DNA of 64,000 bases. Origin: an uncultured Devosia sp. GTDB taxonomy: Bacteria > Pseudomonadota > Alphaproteobacteria > Rhizobiales > Devosiaceae. The DNA lies in NCBI RefSeq assembly GCF_913055165.1, contig NZ_CAJXJS010000014.1, positions 1-64,000 on the forward strand. The letters are read 5' to 3'. The translations under genes were made by a program, and so were the position numbers. This document shows positions 44,079 to 53,457 of the stretch, piece by piece (positions within the stretch are counted from its first letter, which is position 1; every line of letters begins with the position of its first letter). Below the pieces are notes generated by a model, which did not search any database, was not told the DNA's origin, and worked only from the letters and a program-made list of their open reading frames with translations.

Positions 44079-45353
44079 TCACGCGCGTTTCTTGAACAGG
44101 GCGGGGAGTTTCAACAGGCTTCCCGGCTTAGCCGCACCATGGCTGACCTGCCGGCCGGTGACCTGCATGCCGATAGCGCGATAAACCTCGTTGATCTTGT
44201 TGTTGGCGGCCACCTCGGCGATCATCTGCCCATTATTGGCCGCCGTGCCGAAGACGGCTGCGTCAAACCCGATCTGCCCGATCAGCTCGCATTCCACCGA
44301 GGAGGCGAATTCGCCGGCGCCGATCTCGGGGCGGCGCGGGATACCAAGCTTGTTCAGCACCAGCTTGGGGGCGCTGTCGGTGGGCCGCATCGACTTGATG
44401 GCGTCGGCCATGTTCTTGGCATTGCGCAGATTGGCCAGGTCCGGCTCGGCGATGATGACGACATCGTCGATGGAAGCCAGGGTCTGGCGCGTCCAGGCTG
44501 TCCAGCCATGCGGGATGTCGAGCACGATGACCGGCACGCTTTTCTGGCAGATTTCGATGACCTGCTCGAACTGGCGCTCCTCGAAGTCCCAGGTCTGGTC
44601 GAGCGTGGCCGGAGCGGTGAGCAGGTTGATGTGATTGGCCGCCTTGCTCATCAGGCGATCGAGCATGGTCTGGTCGACCTTCTGGTTGGCCAGAACGGCA
44701 TCGGCCAGGCCATGCGGCGGGTCCTGGTTGAAGTTGAGGCCAGCCGTACCGAAGGGCAGGTCCATGTCCACGATCAGGCAATCCTGGCGCAGATTGGTCG
44801 CGATGGCCCAGGCGACATTGTGGGCGATGGTGGAACTGCCTGCGCCGCCCTTGGCGGAGATGAAGCCGACAGTACGACCGATGGGTGCGGCGCCTTCGGC
44901 CGCGTAGAGATCGGTGATCGCGGTAACGATCTCGGCAGAGGTCGCCGGCAGGACGATATATTCGGAAATGCCCGAGCGGATCAGCTCGCGATAGAGCAGG
45001 ACGTCGTTGACATGCCCCAGCACGATGACGCGAGTCGAAGCGTCGCAAACCTCGGCCAGTCGTCCCAGCGCTTCGGGAATGTCGTCTGGTGGCAAGGTGG
45101 TTTCGACGACAATCAGGTTGGGCGTGGGGTTGGCCTTGTAGGTCTCCACCGCGCCGTCAATGCCGCCATTATGGGTGGTCAGCGCCACCTTGGACATGCG
45201 CCGGTCGTGCAGAGCGCTCTCGACCAATTGGGCGGTCTGGGAATGCTCGCAGAAGGCCTGGATGGTGATGCGTGGCACCAGGCGGGCGCCCGAGGCGATC
45301 TCGGCGGCTGGTTCTTCGTTCTGTGCCGGCTGGTCAGGGGTAAGAAAACTCAT
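44079..45353 (-). CDS. cpaE: Tad pilus localisation ATPase CpaE (ParA/MinD-like)
   Basis: A 424-residue protein that positions the pilus at the pole in Caulobacter. The N-terminal half is a degenerate receiver-like domain (about 20-140); the C-terminal half is a ParA/MinD ATPase with a deviant Walker A, SAKGGAGSSTIAHNVA, and LIVDMDLPFGTAGLNF. The ATG at 45353 (MSFLTPDQPA) follows AGGAG by eight bases; a longer frame to 45485 would overlap cpaC. Confidence 0.92.
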   Translation of the reverse strand: MSFLTPDQPAQNEEPAAEIASGARLVPRITIQAFCEHSQTAQLVESALHDRRMSKVALTTHNGGIDGAVETYKANPTPNLIVVETTLPPDDIPEALGRLAEVCDASTRVIVLGHVNDVLLYRELIRSGISEYIVLPATSAEIVTAITDLYAAEGAAPIGRTVGFISAKGGAGSSTIAHNVAWAIATNLRQDCLIVDMDLPFGTAGLNFNQDPPHGLADAVLANQKVDQTMLDRLMSKAANHINLLTAPATLDQTWDFEERQFEQVIEICQKSVPVIVLDIPHGWTAWTRQTLASIDDVVIIAEPDLANLRNAKNMADAIKSMRPTDSAPKLVLNKLGIPRRPEIGAGEFASSVECELIGQIGFDAAVFGTAANNGQMIAEVAANNKINEVYRAIGMQVTGRQVSHGAAKPGSLLKLPALFKKRA

Positions 45354-45375
45354 GAACGCTGCTCCTGATCCAATA

Positions 45376-46791
45376 TCAATCCAGGACAAACCCGACCGAG
45401 CCGGAGAACCCGCCCCGGAACTCGCCCGTGGCACCGACGCCGTATTGCTTTTCGATGGCGCCAAGGAAGAAGGCCTCGGCATCATTGGCTATGGCGACGC
45501 TGTCAGTCGGCACGGCAATGGCATTGGCGGGGCTCGGGGCGACGATATAGGGCGTCACCAGGATCACCAGTTCGGTCTGCTGGCTCCGGTACTCATTGGA
45601 GCGGAACAGGGCACCCAGGATCGGGATGCTGCCCAAGCCCGGCAACTGGTCGATGGCGCGGTTGGCGCTCTCGCTGAGCAGGCCGCCGATGGCCAATGTG
45701 GTTCCCGGCGGCAGCTCGACAGTTGTCGATGCCCTGCGGGTCGCCAGGGTGGCGTTGGTGATCGGTTCGGATACTTCGGTTTCCAGCGTCAGGCCGATCG
45801 AGCCATTGCTTTTGACAGTCGGGGTGAAATTGAGCCCAATGCCGTATTCGCGGAAGGTAAAGATGGGCAGACCGGTGGTCGGATCGACGCCGGTGACATA
45901 TTGGACCTCGCCCCCGACCAGGAAATCGGCCTGGCTACCCGACATGGCCGTCAGCGTGGGCTGCGCCAGCATCCGCGCTGCGCCACGGTTTTCCAGCGCC
46001 TGCAGGGAGGCGTTGATCTGGAAATTGCCCAGTGGGAAGCCCGCGGTACCGCTGAAGGTACCCGCAGACGCGGGGCTGTTGTTGAAGCCCAGCGTGGTGT
46101 TGCCGATAGTGGCAGTACCCGAGAGATTGATGCCCAGCTGCTTGGCCACATCGCGCCGGATTTCTGAAACGGTGACCTGCAGCATGACCTGCTGGCCGCC
46201 AATGACCTGGATCAGGCTGCCGGTAGGCTCGTCCGACTCGGACAACTGGCTCGCCAGCGACTCGGCGACAGCCTTGTCTTCCGCGGTCTGCACTGTACCG
46301 GTCAGCAGGAAGTAGAGCTTGTCGTTGAGCGTGGAATTGGAAAGCGTCTCGACGCGAATGTTGGAATTGGGGATGACGCGGCGCAGCGTGTCCTCGAGCG
46401 CCTGGCCCACAGCGAGCGGCGGCTGGACGATACGCAGATCAAGGACGCTCATGGTGCGCCCATGATCGTCCATGAACAGGATGTTGGTTTCGCCCTCGGC
46501 CATGCCCTGCACGATGGCTCGGGTGCGGGTGCGCATGATGGCAGCTGCAATGCTGGGCTGGGACACCACCACCTCGGCCACGCCTGCCGGCAGGTCCACA
46601 ATCATGGATTTGTTGAGTTCGACCTCAAGCTTGCGCACGGAGCCATAGGCATTGCTGGCGATGGTGACATGGGCCTGCGCCTGGGCGTAGACCGGCTGCA
46701 CCGGCAGTGCCGTCGCAACGACCGCCATCAGAGCCGCTGCAATGGCGGTTGCCGTACGGCGGCGGAATGTGGCGTGAATTGGCGTTTCCAT
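45376..46791 (-). CDS. cpaC: Tad pilus secretin CpaC/RcpA
   Basis: The outer-membrane channel of the Tad pilus, 471 residues. It has a cleaved signal ending PVYAQA near residue 38, an N-terminal pilus-formation domain (KLEVELNKSMIVDLPAGVAE, RAIVQGMAEGETNI), and the C-terminal secretin domain with VMLQVTVSEIRRDVAKQLG, GGEVQYVTG and TTLAIGGLLSES. I chose the ATG at 46791, where the signal begins; the longer frame to 46884 would run into the end of cpaB. Confidence 0.93.
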   Translation of the reverse strand: METPIHATFRRRTATAIAAALMAVVATALPVQPVYAQAQAHVTIASNAYGSVRKLEVELNKSMIVDLPAGVAEVVVSQPSIAAAIMRTRTRAIVQGMAEGETNILFMDDHGRTMSVLDLRIVQPPLAVGQALEDTLRRVIPNSNIRVETLSNSTLNDKLYFLLTGTVQTAEDKAVAESLASQLSESDEPTGSLIQVIGGQQVMLQVTVSEIRRDVAKQLGINLSGTATIGNTTLGFNNSPASAGTFSGTAGFPLGNFQINASLQALENRGAARMLAQPTLTAMSGSQADFLVGGEVQYVTGVDPTTGLPIFTFREYGIGLNFTPTVKSNGSIGLTLETEVSEPITNATLATRRASTTVELPPGTTLAIGGLLSESANRAIDQLPGLGSIPILGALFRSNEYRSQQTELVILVTPYIVAPSPANAIAVPTDSVAIANDAEAFFLGAIEKQYGVGATGEFRGGFSGSVGFVLD

Positions 46792-46804
46792 TGTCGTCTC
46801 GCCC

Positions 46805-47707
46805 CTATTGCGGCACGACCACGGGCGCTTCTGGCGCCGTCTGGGTCGGGGTGTGGTGTGACATATTGGCGTTCTCGGCCGCATCGGCGGTCATGGAACT
46901 GCCGGCCAGGATGCTCTGTTCCTTGCCGTAGCGGATCAGGCGAACGGCCTGGTTGGTGGCCGTCGTTTGGGTTTCAGCCCGATTGAAGTCGGCGACCGAA
47001 CGCAGGGTCAGGCTCAACTGACCGCGTGTGGAAGCATTGACCAGGGTCTCAGCCTGGGGCGGATCGAGCTCCAGCGTAGCGATTGTCGTGGCATCGAAAG
47101 TGGTCGGGGTGGGGCTGGCCTCGGCGCCGGATTCGTCGCCGCCGCTGACACCCATCTCGCCCAGCTGCTTGCCAATGGCCAGTACCCGCACATCGGAAAG
47201 GATGACCTCGGAGCGCTGACCCATCTCGGTGGACGTTGTGAGCAGCACGTCGACATGGTCATTTGGCACCACGAAGCCGCCGGCACTGGAGGCGGCGGTC
47301 ACGGTGACTGAGACACCCCGCTTGCCCGGGGCCAGCACGGCCGAGAGATAGCCCTGGTCGGCGCGGACTAGCTTGGCCTCACGGATAGGTTCACCGGGGA
47401 AGAATTCGAAGCGGGCAACCGCGCCGGTCAGCTGTTCGGGGGCGTCGGGCATGGCCGAGACGGTGACGTATTCGGGCCGCAAGGCGCCTTCGGGCCAGTC
47501 CTGCCATTCGACCCGATCGATGCTGAGCCGCTCGCCGACGCCGATCGGTGCCCTGGCCACCAGTATCTGCGTCTTGGCTTCCTCGACGACCTGGGTAACG
47601 ACCTCTGCGTTTGGCGCGGGAGCCCTGCCGCTCCGCATCACCAGAAAGGCCGCGAGCGACCCCGCCACCAAAGCTACCACCAACAGGATAATACGCGCCG
47701 GCCTCAT
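46805..47707 (-). CDS. cpaB: Tad pilus assembly protein CpaB/RcpC
   Basis: A 300-residue periplasmic protein with an N-terminal membrane anchor (ARIILLVVALVAGSLAAFLV) and an SAF domain (about 45-115; ILVARAPIGVGERLSIDRVE) plus a RcpC-type region with GVSVTVTAASSAGGFVVPND. CpaB links the secretin to the inner-membrane parts. It is followed 13 bases later by cpaC. Confidence 0.94.
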   Translation of the reverse strand: MRPARIILLVVALVAGSLAAFLVMRSGRAPAPNAEVVTQVVEEAKTQILVARAPIGVGERLSIDRVEWQDWPEGALRPEYVTVSAMPDAPEQLTGAVARFEFFPGEPIREAKLVRADQGYLSAVLAPGKRGVSVTVTAASSAGGFVVPNDHVDVLLTTSTEMGQRSEVILSDVRVLAIGKQLGEMGVSGGDESGAEASPTPTTFDATTIATLELDPPQAETLVNASTRGQLSLTLRSVADFNRAETQTTATNQAVRLIRYGKEQSILAGSSMTADAAENANMSHHTPTQTAPEAPVVVPQ

Positions 47708-47808
47708 GACCTACTCCGGTAATACGCGGGCACGAGTGCCCATTTCCACCGGCTGAACTATGGAAGCAAAGGGTCAAGGTTTAGTTAATCAGGGCTTTGC
47801 AAAAGTCG

Positions 47809-47823
47809 TTAACGAGTTATGAA
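47809..47823. promoter_or_regulatory. CtrA-like box upstream of cpaB
   Basis: TTAA, seven bases, TGAA: one mismatch to TTAA-N7-TTAA, 102 bases before the cpaB start and between cpaB and the cpaA terminator. Confidence 0.35.
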
Positions 47824-47860
47824 CACTAGCGTTTTGCAATTCTACTGGACAAAAGACAGC

Positions 47861-47890
47861 AAAAAGCGCCCGCGGATATTGCGCAGGCGC
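47861..47890 (-). terminator. Terminator of cpaA
   Basis: On the minus strand GCGCCTGC, nine-base loop, GCGGGCGC, then TTTTT. Eight pairs including one G-T wobble, followed by a clean T run, 28 bases past the cpaA stop. It separates flp-cpaA from cpaB. Confidence 0.75.
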
Positions 47891-47917
47891 CCTTGAAAAA
47901 TTGACGAGGGTCGGGTG

Positions 47918-48418
47918 TCAGGCGGTAAGGCGCTCGAAAATGGCCGTGTTGGAATAGGTCATGAGGCCAGCGACCGCCATGGCGACACCATAGGGCACCC
48001 CCTGCTTGGGGTCCCGCAGGCGGCTGAGCCACTGGGCGGACTGCACGGCATCGGGGAGCGGCACGCGCCGCAGCACCAGAATGAGCAGCGTAAGCACACC
48101 ACCCAGCAGGGCGGTATAGGCCAGATAGGGCAAGGTCAGGCCAAAGCCTAGCCAGAGCGTGGTCGCGGCGGCCAGCTTGGCGTCGCCACCTCCGATCCAG
48201 CGCATGGCGAACATGGCAAAGGCCACGACCAGAACGATGAAGGCACAGAGCACATGCATGGCAAATTGCTGCAGCGGCAGTTCGACGATGAGTGCCATGA
48301 CGACAAAACCGGCGGCCAGGAGCAGCACCAGCTTGTTGGAGATGCGCATGGTCAAAAGATCAGACGAAGCCGCAAAGGCCATGACCGCAGGAAACAGCAG
48401 GAGGGCGAGTATCGACAT
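47918..48418 (-). CDS. cpaA: Prepilin peptidase CpaA/TadV
   Basis: A 166-residue inner-membrane aspartic protease that cleaves the Flp and TadE prepilins. The GxGD catalytic motif is present in MRWIGGGDAKLAAATTL, and the first catalytic Asp is in ASSDLLTMRIS. It has about five or six hydrophobic helices. The ATG at 48418 is preferred over a TTG at 48430. It lies 135 bases downstream of the pilin gene. Confidence 0.94.
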   Translation of the reverse strand: MSILALLLFPAVMAFAASSDLLTMRISNKLVLLLAAGFVVMALIVELPLQQFAMHVLCAFIVLVVAFAMFAMRWIGGGDAKLAAATTLWLGFGLTLPYLAYTALLGGVLTLLILVLRRVPLPDAVQSAQWLSRLRDPKQGVPYGVAMAVAGLMTYSNTAIFERLTA

Positions 48419-48486
48419 CACGGCACCCAAGTCAGATTTGATGCGTTTCAGACTGCGCCCAACGCGTTAAGAAACGCCAAATAGCA

Positions 48487-48511
48487 AAGGGAAGGCAGAT
48501 TGCCTTCCCTT
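48487..48511 (-). terminator. Terminator or processing hairpin after flp
   Basis: AAGGGAAGGCA and TGCCTTCCCTT form a perfect 11-base stem with a three-base loop, 43 bases after the flp stop; on the minus strand TTTGCTATTT follows. Such hairpins after pilin genes give high pilin mRNA and partial read-through into cpaA. Confidence 0.75.
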
Positions 48512-48553
48512 CGCGATATTCAACATGGCCCGCCCCGAGGAGCGGACACCAAA

Positions 48554-48727
48554 TCACGGGACGGTGACGTCCAGCGTGTTGGCGATATCGTTGAACAGGT
48601 CGCCGAGGTTACCACCCAGCGTCGTGGCCGCCAGAATAATACCAACGGAGATAAGCGCGGCGATCAGGCCGTACTCGATTGCGGTCGCGCCCGACTCGTC
48701 CTGCGCGAAACGTGCGAAAATGTTCAT
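48554..48727 (-). CDS. flp: Flp/Fap-type major pilin subunit
   Basis: A 57-residue prepilin, MNIFARFAQDESGATAIEYG and on to a C-terminus NDIANTLDVTVP. The cleavage site is G13/ATAIEY, with the Glu at +5 and Tyr at +6 that define Flp pilins, followed by a single hydrophobic helix (GLIAALISVGIILAA). The ATG is preceded by AAGGAG. It is the pilin of the surrounding Tad cluster, the only Flp gene seen here. Confidence 0.95.
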   Translation of the reverse strand: MNIFARFAQDESGATAIEYGLIAALISVGIILAATTLGGNLGDLFNDIANTLDVTVP

Positions 48728-49108
48728 TCCCAGGCTCCTTTTTACACGTCCTCGAGTGACGATAGCGTCGGGCCAACGTCACACATCGAACATGGCGCGA
48801 CGCTACCGGCCACAGGTTGAAATAGCGTTAATGTCGGAGAGCCCCACTCGACAATGCGGCGACAAATTTCTCTTGGTAGACAACCACTTAACGAAATAGA
48901 TTCAATTCTAATTACTGTAGGGACGACCTCTGCGCGCATACGTATATATAGGGACACTTCGTGCTGCCGCAGGCAATTGGCATAAATCCCATACGTTCAC
49001 TTTGACCCTGCGGATTGTTGTTTCGACAGCTACGCCAATCCTGTTTGCCAAGTATTTACCATTCGGGTGGATCGTAGGGGCCAGAGTATCAGTACCCGGA
49101 TTTGCGCC
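48728..49108. other. Divergent regulatory region between flp and the secretin-N-domain gene
   Basis: A 381-base gene-free stretch. It holds the CtrA-like box at 48817-48831, an AT-rich segment around 48885-48955 with CGTATATATAGGGAC, and no open reading frame of note. Promoters for both sides are expected but cannot be fixed by eye. Confidence 0.5.
48817..48831. promoter_or_regulatory. CtrA-like box upstream of flp
   Basis: On the minus strand TTAA, seven bases, TCAA: one mismatch to TTAA-N7-TTAA, about 90 bases before the flp ATG. Confidence 0.4.
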
Positions 49109-49555
49109 ATGTTTCGTTCTGCCGCCATTGCCTTGTTGCTTGCCGCAACCCTGGGGGCGCCCGTTTCAGCCGTCGCGCAGGACGGTGCGCCGATTGATGT
49201 GAATGTGAACATGGCCCGGGTCCTGCGCATCAGCGCCCCCGCCGCAACGGTGATCGTCGGCAATCCCGGCATCGCCGATGTGACCATCCAGGATCCGCAG
49301 ACGCTCATCCTGACGGGCAAGAGCTATGGCCAGACCAACCTGATCGTGCTGGACAGCCGCGGCGAGCCGGTTGCCGATACGCTGATCGAGGTGGTGCAGA
49401 TGACGGCCGGGGTCATGACGGTCTATCAGGGGCTCAACCGCACAAGCCTGGCCTGTGCCCCGGTGTGCCAGCCGGTGATCATGCTGGGCGACGATACCGG
49501 CTTCTCCGGCCAGGCCATGGCCTCATCCCAGCTGGTGCAGTCGGCCGCAAACTAG
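49109..49555 (+). CDS. Secreted pilus-formation N-domain protein (secretin N0-like)
   Basis: A 148-residue exported protein. A signal of about 24 residues (MFRSAAIALLLAATLGAPVS) precedes a pilus-formation N-terminal domain (NMARVLRISAPAATVIVGNP, LTGKSYGQTNLIVLDSRGE) like the one at the start of CpaC. After about residue 95 it has two cysteines (SLACAPVC) that could form a disulfide. Such short relatives of the secretin are common in Tad loci; its role is not known. It is the first gene of a rightward unit with the TadE-like genes. Confidence 0.78.
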   Translation: MFRSAAIALLLAATLGAPVSAVAQDGAPIDVNVNMARVLRISAPAATVIVGNPGIADVTIQDPQTLILTGKSYGQTNLIVLDSRGEPVADTLIEVVQMTAGVMTVYQGLNRTSLACAPVCQPVIMLGDDTGFSGQAMASSQLVQSAAN

Positions 49556-49663
49556 CCGGCGTTCCTCACAGCGTTCACACACTGTTAACCGCTGCCGACG
49601 ATCGGTGGCGTGCGACGCGCATTCCTAACCATTGGGTGAGGGTATCCCCATAGGGTGACCGCG

Positions 49664-50245
49664 ATGCATATCCGCGGGAGCCAGAGGATCGTGTTCGGCA
49701 AGAGCTGGCGAACAATGAAACAGCAAGGTCGTTCGCTGTCGCGCGACGAGCGCGGGGTGACGGCCATTGAGTTCGCACTGCTGGCTTTCCCCTTCTTCGG
49801 CATTATCGGCGCCATCCTGCAGACCTCGTTGATCTTCCTCGCCTCGCAGGTGCTGGAAAGTGCCGTCCATGACGCCTCGCGCGCCATCCGCACCGGTCAG
49901 GTGCAGGGGGCAAGCATGACGCTGGATCAATTCCGCACCGATGTCTGCGGGCGACTTTACGGGCTCTTTGACGATTGTGCGGGTCTGCATATCCGCGTCA
50001 ACACCGTCACCAATTTTCAGTCGGCGACCGTGGTGCCGCCCGTCAACTCGGACTGCAGCGCCCCCTGCGACTGGACCCAGGCCCAGACCTGGACCCCCGG
50101 CGGCGGCAATGCGGTGGTGCTGGTGCAGATCTACTATCGGTATCCGGTGCTGCTCCAATTGGGGCCGCTTGGCATGTCAAACCTGGGCGATGGTCGCCGG
50201 CTACTGGGCTCCGCAACCGTATTCCAGAACGAGCCCTTCACATGA
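49664..50245 (+). CDS. TadE-like pseudopilin, first
   Basis: A 193-residue pseudopilin. The TadE motif DERGVTAIEFALLAFPFFGI gives a prepilin cleavage site and a hydrophobic helix, followed by a periplasmic domain with several cysteines. The start is uncertain: ATG 49664 has an AGGG, ATG 49715 is closer to the pilin motif. It overlaps the next gene by four bases. Confidence 0.85.
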   Translation: MHIRGSQRIVFGKSWRTMKQQGRSLSRDERGVTAIEFALLAFPFFGIIGAILQTSLIFLASQVLESAVHDASRAIRTGQVQGASMTLDQFRTDVCGRLYGLFDDCAGLHIRVNTVTNFQSATVVPPVNSDCSAPCDWTQAQTWTPGGGNAVVLVQIYYRYPVLLQLGPLGMSNLGDGRRLLGSATVFQNEPFT

Positions 50246-50817
50246 GCGCGGCCGGGACACTCAAGCGCTGGCTGCAACGGCTGATCCGCACCGAAAGGGG
50301 CGTCGCGGCAGTGGAGTTCGCGCTGATCCTGCCGATCATGGTGCTGACCTATGTGGGCACCTTGGAGGCAAGCACGCTGATCACCATGGACCGCAAGGTT
50401 CAGTCGGTGGCCGGGGCCATGGGCGATCTCGTGGCACGCGTCGATGGTTCGGTCACGGCGAGCCAGATGCAGGATTTCTTTCGCGCCTCCAGCGGCATCA
50501 TGACCCCCTATTCGTCCAGCGCTGTGCAGCAGGTGGTGACCGCGGTGCGCGTCAATAATGACCGCTCCACCACCGTCTTGTGGTCGCGCAAATATGAGGG
50601 CGGGGTTTATTCAAGCAGCACCCCGCATGCGGTCGGGGCAGCTTTCGCGCCGCTGCCCGAGGAGATGATCAATATCGCCCTGGGTCAGACAGTGATAGCG
50701 GCGGAAGCCCATTACTCCTACACCCCGCTTCTGGGCGTGATCTTCGACAGGCCCGTTCACCTTTACCGGTCCAGCTTCTTCATGCCGCGCTTCGGGGCCC
50801 CGGTGGGGATTCAGTAA
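50242..50817 (+). CDS. TadE/TadG-like pseudopilin, second
   Basis: A 191-residue pseudopilin with the motif TERGVAAVEFALILPIMVLT and a periplasmic domain (VVTAVRVNNDRSTTVLWSRK, AHYSYTPLLGVIF). It is coupled to the first by an ATGA overlap and is short for TadG, which usually carries a von Willebrand domain. The two minor pilins probably work as a pair in Flp pilus initiation. Confidence 0.85.
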   Translation: MSAAGTLKRWLQRLIRTERGVAAVEFALILPIMVLTYVGTLEASTLITMDRKVQSVAGAMGDLVARVDGSVTASQMQDFFRASSGIMTPYSSSAVQQVVTAVRVNNDRSTTVLWSRKYEGGVYSSSTPHAVGAAFAPLPEEMINIALGQTVIAAEAHYSYTPLLGVIFDRPVHLYRSSFFMPRFGAPVGIQ

Positions 50818-50881
50818 GCCAGCTTGTCCGGGCTGCCTGGGCATGCCACAAGCCGCCCAGCCTTCTCCGAACGCAAGCGAC

Positions 50882-51508
50882 ATGACCATGAGCGACCATA
50901 TCATCCCCGTATTCGACCTGGGCGGCGTCTTCGTCGACTGGGACCCGATGTATCTGTTCCGCAAGCTGTTCGAGAGTGAGGAGGATGCGCTCTGGTTCCA
51001 CCAGCATATCTGCACCGGCGACTGGAACCTGGAGTTTGATGCCGGCGAAATCTATGCCGAGGGCGTGGCCAAGCTGATCACCCGGTTCCCCAAATACTGG
51101 CGCGAAATCCAGGCCTTCGACACGCGCTGGAAGGAGACCGTTGGCGGCTTCATCCAGGGCACGCTGGATATCCACAACGAGCTGATCGAGCAGGATATCC
51201 CCACCTTCGCCATCACCAATTTCTCCTGGGAGAAATGGGTCAGTTGCCTGGGCGAATGGCCATTCCTGGAAAAGTTCGACGGCGTCGTCGTCTCGGGGCT
51301 GGAAGGTCTGGTCAAGCCCGATCCGCGGCTCTACCGGGTCTTCTGTGAGCGCTACGCGCTGGCGCCCGAGTCCTGCGTTTTCATCGACGACAGCGAGCCC
51401 AATATCGTGGCGGCACGCAAATTCGGCATGCACGGCATCTGGTTCAAGGATCCCGATCATTTGCGGGCCGACCTGATCGCGCTGGGCCTGCCGCTCAAGG
51501 CAAGGTAG
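50882..51508 (+). CDS. HAD-superfamily hydrolase
   Basis: A 208-residue HAD phosphatase-like enzyme (subfamily IA, type 3). Motif I is VFDLGGVFVDWDP with the nucleophile Asp, motif II FAITNFS, motif III/IV GLVKPDPRLY with the Lys and ESCVFIDDSEPNIVAAR with the acidic pair. Close to the alpha-D-glucose-1-phosphatase/YihX group. Substrate unknown. Two starts are possible (50882 and 50888). It is convergent with upp. Confidence 0.88.
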   Translation: MTMSDHIIPVFDLGGVFVDWDPMYLFRKLFESEEDALWFHQHICTGDWNLEFDAGEIYAEGVAKLITRFPKYWREIQAFDTRWKETVGGFIQGTLDIHNELIEQDIPTFAITNFSWEKWVSCLGEWPFLEKFDGVVVSGLEGLVKPDPRLYRVFCERYALAPESCVFIDDSEPNIVAARKFGMHGIWFKDPDHLRADLIALGLPLKAR

Positions 51509-51514
51509 CGAGTA

Positions 51515-51561
51515 GCGAGTAGTGACTGGCCTTCAACCCCTATTGGCTACTCACTATTCGC
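51515..51561. terminator. Hairpin between HAD gene and upp
   Basis: GCGAGTAGTGA (51515-51525) pairs with TCACTATTCGC (51551-51561) with one mismatch. It lies in the 62-base gap between two convergent genes and probably ends both transcripts, including the long nucleoside operon. Sequence of the AGCGAGTAG type is repeated here (GTAGCGAGTAGCGAGTAG). Confidence 0.6.
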
Positions 51562-51570
51562 GTTCTTCTC

Positions 51571-52212
51571 TCACTTCGTCCCATACATGCGGTCGCCGGC
51601 GTCACCCAGGCCAGGAACGATATAGCCCTTGTCGTTGAGGTGATCATCGATGGCGGCCGTATAGACCGGCACATCGGGATGGGCCTCGGTGAAGTGCTTG
51701 ACGCCCTCGGGCGCGGCCAGAAGGCAGAGGAAGCGGATGTTGTTGGCGCCGCGTTCCTTGAGCTTTTCGATGGCGGCGGTAGCCGAATTTGCCGTGGCGA
51801 GCATGGGATCGACCACGATGATCAGCCGGTCCTCCAGGCTCGAGGGCGCCTTGAAATAATACTCGACCGGCTCGAGTGTCTCGTGGTCGCGATACATGCC
51901 GATATGGGCGACGCGGGCGGCGGGCACCAGATCAAGCATGCCATCGAGCAGGCCATTGCCGGCGCGCAGGATGGAGGCAAAGACCAGCTTCTTGCCCTTG
52001 ATGGCTGGGGATTTCATCGGCGCCATGGGCGTTTCGATGTCGATCATTTCCAGTTCAAGGTCGCGCGTGACTTCATAGCACATCAGATGCGCGATCTCGC
52101 GCAGGAGCCGCCGGAACCCGGCAATGGAGGTCTCCTTGTTGCGCATGATGGTCAGCTTGTGCTGGATCAACGGGTGATCGATGACCGTCACATTGCCTAC
52201 GACCTTGCTCAT
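51571..52212 (-). CDS. upp: Uracil phosphoribosyltransferase
   Basis: Makes UMP from uracil and PRPP; the last gene of the nucleoside operon, 213 residues. Motifs: [18 protein letters not shown], the PRPP-binding [18 protein letters not shown], and the uracil-binding [16 protein letters not shown]. The ATG at 52212 follows AAGAGGT. It uses the uracil freed by DeoA and, after deamination by Cdd, from cytidine. Confidence 0.97.
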   Translation of the reverse strand: MSKVVGNVTVIDHPLIQHKLTIMRNKETSIAGFRRLLREIAHLMCYEVTRDLELEMIDIETPMAPMKSPAIKGKKLVFASILRAGNGLLDGMLDLVPAARVAHIGMYRDHETLEPVEYYFKAPSSLEDRLIIVVDPMLATANSATAAIEKLKERGANNIRFLCLLAAPEGVKHFTEAHPDVPVYTAAIDDHLNDKGYIVPGLGDAGDRMYGTK

Positions 52213-52235
52213 CGAAACACCTCTTGTTGATTGCG

Positions 52236-53453
52236 TCACAGGAACGACTTGCCGTGGCGCCCGGGGGGCAGGCCCAGCCAGGCGGCAATGCTTTCTCCTA
52301 TATCAGCGAAGGTGGGCCGAATGCCAATCTCCGCTGGAAGCAGGGCTGGGGAAAAGACCAGGATCGGCACCTGCTCGCGCGTATGATCGGTACCCGGCCA
52401 GGTCGGGTCATTGCCATGGTCGGCGGTGAGGATCAGCAGATCGTCATGGCGCATCGCCGCGATGATCTCGGGCAGGCGAGCATCGAAGAGTTCGAGCGCA
52501 GCGGCATAGCCGGGTACGTCCCGGCGATGGCCGTATTCGCTGTCGAAATCGACGAAATTGGTCATGATGAAGGCCCGGTCCGCCGCCATTTCCATGGCTT
52601 CGAGGGTGCGGTCGAACAGTTGCGGAATGCCGGTGCCCTTGATCTTGTGGGTAACGCCCGAGCCGGCATAGATGTCGGAAATCTTGCCAATGGCAAAGAC
52701 CGGATTGCCCGCCGCAGCATTGCGATCGAGCAATGTCGGCTCGGGCGGGGCAATGGCGAAATCGCGGCGATTGCCGGTGCGCTTGAAGGTTTCAGGCGTT
52801 TCCCCGACAAAGGGCCTGGCGATAACCCGGCCGATTTTGAGCGGCTCGGTCAATTCGAAGGCCACCCTGCAGATCTCGTAGAGCCGGTCGAGGCCGAAAT
52901 GGGTCTCGTGCGCGGCGATCTGGAAGACGCTGTCGATCGAGGTGTAGCAGATCGGCTTGCCGGTTCGGATATGCTCCTCACCAAGCTCGGCGATGATGGT
53001 CGTGCCCGAGGCATGCTTGTCGCCCAGGATGCCGGGCAGGCCAGTGCGCTTCAAGAATTCGGCGATCAGCTCGGGTGGGAAAGCCGGTTCGGTCTGCGGA
53101 AAATAGCCCCATTCGAACGGCACCGGCACGCCGGCGATCTCCCAGTGACCAGAGGGGGTATCCTTGCCCTTGCTGACCTCGCGACCGACACCAAAACGGC
53201 CGCCTTTCGGTGCGTCCGAGAGATTGGGCGGCAGAGTGCCGGTGGAGAGCTTGGCCGCGGCCCCAAGACCCATGGCGTCCATGTTCGGCACATGAAGCGG
53301 TCCGGAACGCAGACCTTCGCGATCCGCCCTGCCCTGGGCCGCCCATTCGGCAATGTGACCGACCGTGTTCGATCCTTCGTCTCCATAGGCGGCTGCGTCG
53401 GGCGCGCCGCCAATACCAACGCTGTCGAGGAGGCACACAATGGCGCGGGGCAT
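52236..53453 (-). CDS. deoB: Phosphopentomutase
   Basis: Interconverts (deoxy)ribose 1- and 5-phosphate. The 405-residue metalloenzyme of the alkaline phosphatase superfamily has [13 protein letters not shown] with a metal ligand, GSNTVGHIA, the phosphorylated Thr region [24 protein letters not shown], and [19 protein letters not shown]. It joins DeoA/PNP to DeoC. It is four bases from deoA. Confidence 0.97.
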   Translation of the reverse strand: MPRAIVCLLDSVGIGGAPDAAAYGDEGSNTVGHIAEWAAQGRADREGLRSGPLHVPNMDAMGLGAAAKLSTGTLPPNLSDAPKGGRFGVGREVSKGKDTPSGHWEIAGVPVPFEWGYFPQTEPAFPPELIAEFLKRTGLPGILGDKHASGTTIIAELGEEHIRTGKPICYTSIDSVFQIAAHETHFGLDRLYEICRVAFELTEPLKIGRVIARPFVGETPETFKRTGNRRDFAIAPPEPTLLDRNAAAGNPVFAIGKISDIYAGSGVTHKIKGTGIPQLFDRTLEAMEMAADRAFIMTNFVDFDSEYGHRRDVPGYAAALELFDARLPEIIAAMRHDDLLILTADHGNDPTWPGTDHTREQVPILVFSPALLPAEIGIRPTFADIGESIAAWLGLPPGRHGKSFL

Positions 53454-53457
53454 GGCG

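Noticed and set aside
46792-46884. Longer N-terminus for the secretin CpaC
   Set aside because: It would overlap the end of cpaB and displace the clear signal peptide that starts at 46791.
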